Positions 63,447-64,000 of a DNA stretch of 64,000 nt are shown here, piece by piece. Numbering within the stretch: position 1 is the first letter of the stretch; every line of letters starts with the position of its first letter. Both the position numbers and the translations under genes were made by a program. Origin of the DNA: Cinclus cinclus (Eukaryota; Chordata; Aves; Passeriformes; Cinclidae); the NCBI RefSeq assembly GCF_963662255.1, contig NC_085067.1, positions 7,617,148-7,681,147 of the forward strand. The letters are read 5' to 3'. The notes under the pieces are model-generated. The model was given only the letters and a program-made list of their open reading frames with translations, was not told the DNA's origin and searched no databases.

Positions 63447-64000
63447 GTAAGTGGGGCCGGGGGCAGCACTCGGGGCTCCCCACGTAGCAGGGACGGGAGC
63501 GGGGAGCAGTAGCCCCGGCCGGGCGAAGTGGGGGCGCGGCCGCAGGGCCCGGCCCGCCCCGCTCCGCAGGGATGGCGGGCGGGGGTTGCGGGATGGGGGC
63601 GCTGCCTCTGAGAACTGTTTGGGCTCGTTCTGTTCCCCCGCCCGCCCTCCTCCAGGGCGGGGAGGTGCCTTTTTGCCGGCGGTGACGGACCCGCTTTGTG
63701 CGGCGGAGTGGGGCTGCGGGTGCTGGGGAGTCTCGGCCGTCCCCGCGCTGCTCCGGCCAGCGCCGCAGGGTTCAGGGCCGGACGGCTCGGGAGCGCCGGG
63801 AAGCGGCGGGAGGAAGAGGGTGTCGCTGTTCCCGCCGTCCCGGAGGCGAGTGGAGGGGGGATTTAGGGAGGTGCTGGGCCAGAGCCAAAGAAGGCCGTGA
63901 GGAGCTTGTGCGGGGCCGGACCGGAATGGGGGTAGGGAGCGTCCCTGAAGGACTGGAGCAGGGCAGGAGGCCGCGGTGCTGGCGGGACGAGACGCCCCCG

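Larger units (their letters stand above)
62880..64000. promoter_or_regulatory. EIF4H: CpG island over the EIF4H promoter, exon 1 and intron 1 start
   Basis: Sustained high G+C and CpG to the window edge. Positions 63447-64000 are EIF4H intron 1, with no further exon seen. Confidence 0.7.

Noticed and set aside
62877..63512. 211-residue frame over the EIF4H promoter
   Set aside because: It crosses the TATA box, the real EIF4H start (in another frame) and its donor site; a product of GC-rich sequence lacking stops.
63451..63900. 149-residue open frame at the right edge
   Set aside because: Lies in EIF4H intron 1, in GC-rich DNA with few stops; no family features.
1..64000. CRISPR arrays, bacterial operons, tRNA or rRNA genes
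   Set aside because: The repeats are microsatellites, minisatellites and CR1 copies; no spacer pattern, and no tRNA box A/B pair with cloverleaf potential was noticed by eye.

Overview
The window is vertebrate nuclear DNA, almost certainly from a bird and plausibly a songbird. Spliced genes with GT-AG introns, CpG-rich promoters and many avian-type CR1 LINE 3' ends support this; there are no operons or bacterial signals. The 'songbird' part rests on my memory of one retrovirus-like repeat and on the MYBBP1A-EIF4H neighbourhood, which I associate with avian chromosome 19. Treat it as inference.

One gene fills most of the window: MYBBP1A (Myb-binding protein 1A, the animal relative of yeast Pol5), read on the minus strand. 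I could trace all 27 coding exons from the ATG at 61500 to the stop at 6141. Their lengths and phases join without a break into 3954 nt (1317 residues plus stop); human MYBBP1A is 1328 residues. The 3' UTR is about 125 nt and ends at an AATAAA (6035-6040) followed by a GU-rich stretch. Exons 1-23 and 25-27 are separated by introns of about 0.14-2.5 kb. Introns 23 (19.8 kb) and 24 (11.1 kb) are far longer and together make up more than half of the gene.

About 1.9 kb upstream and head to head with MYBBP1A, EIF4H (translation initiation factor 4H) begins on the plus strand. Only its first coding exon (20 residues' worth, 63388-63446), a TATA-containing GC-rich promoter and the start of intron 1 are inside the window. 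The space between the two genes holds a C-rich minisatellite, two stretches that look like old LTRs, and a degenerate GC-rich repeat. Both genes serve ribosome and translation functions (MYBBP1A in the nucleolus, EIF4H with the eIF4A helicase), and the MYBBP1A 5' end carries a CACGTG E-box and an ETS-type site.

Positions 1-6000 lie downstream of MYBBP1A. I recognise no gene there: they contain two CR1 fragments and a 295-bp GAAA-type microsatellite. Other non-coding features are seven CR1 fragments in all, a G-rich minisatellite inside a retrovirus-like block in intron 23, and a perfect 28-bp palindrome in intron 24. I found no RNA gene, CRISPR array or nested protein gene. The most noteworthy points are the lopsided intron structure, the palindrome cluster, the repeat-built head-to-head promoter region and the repeat-encoded acidic N-terminus of MYBBP1A.
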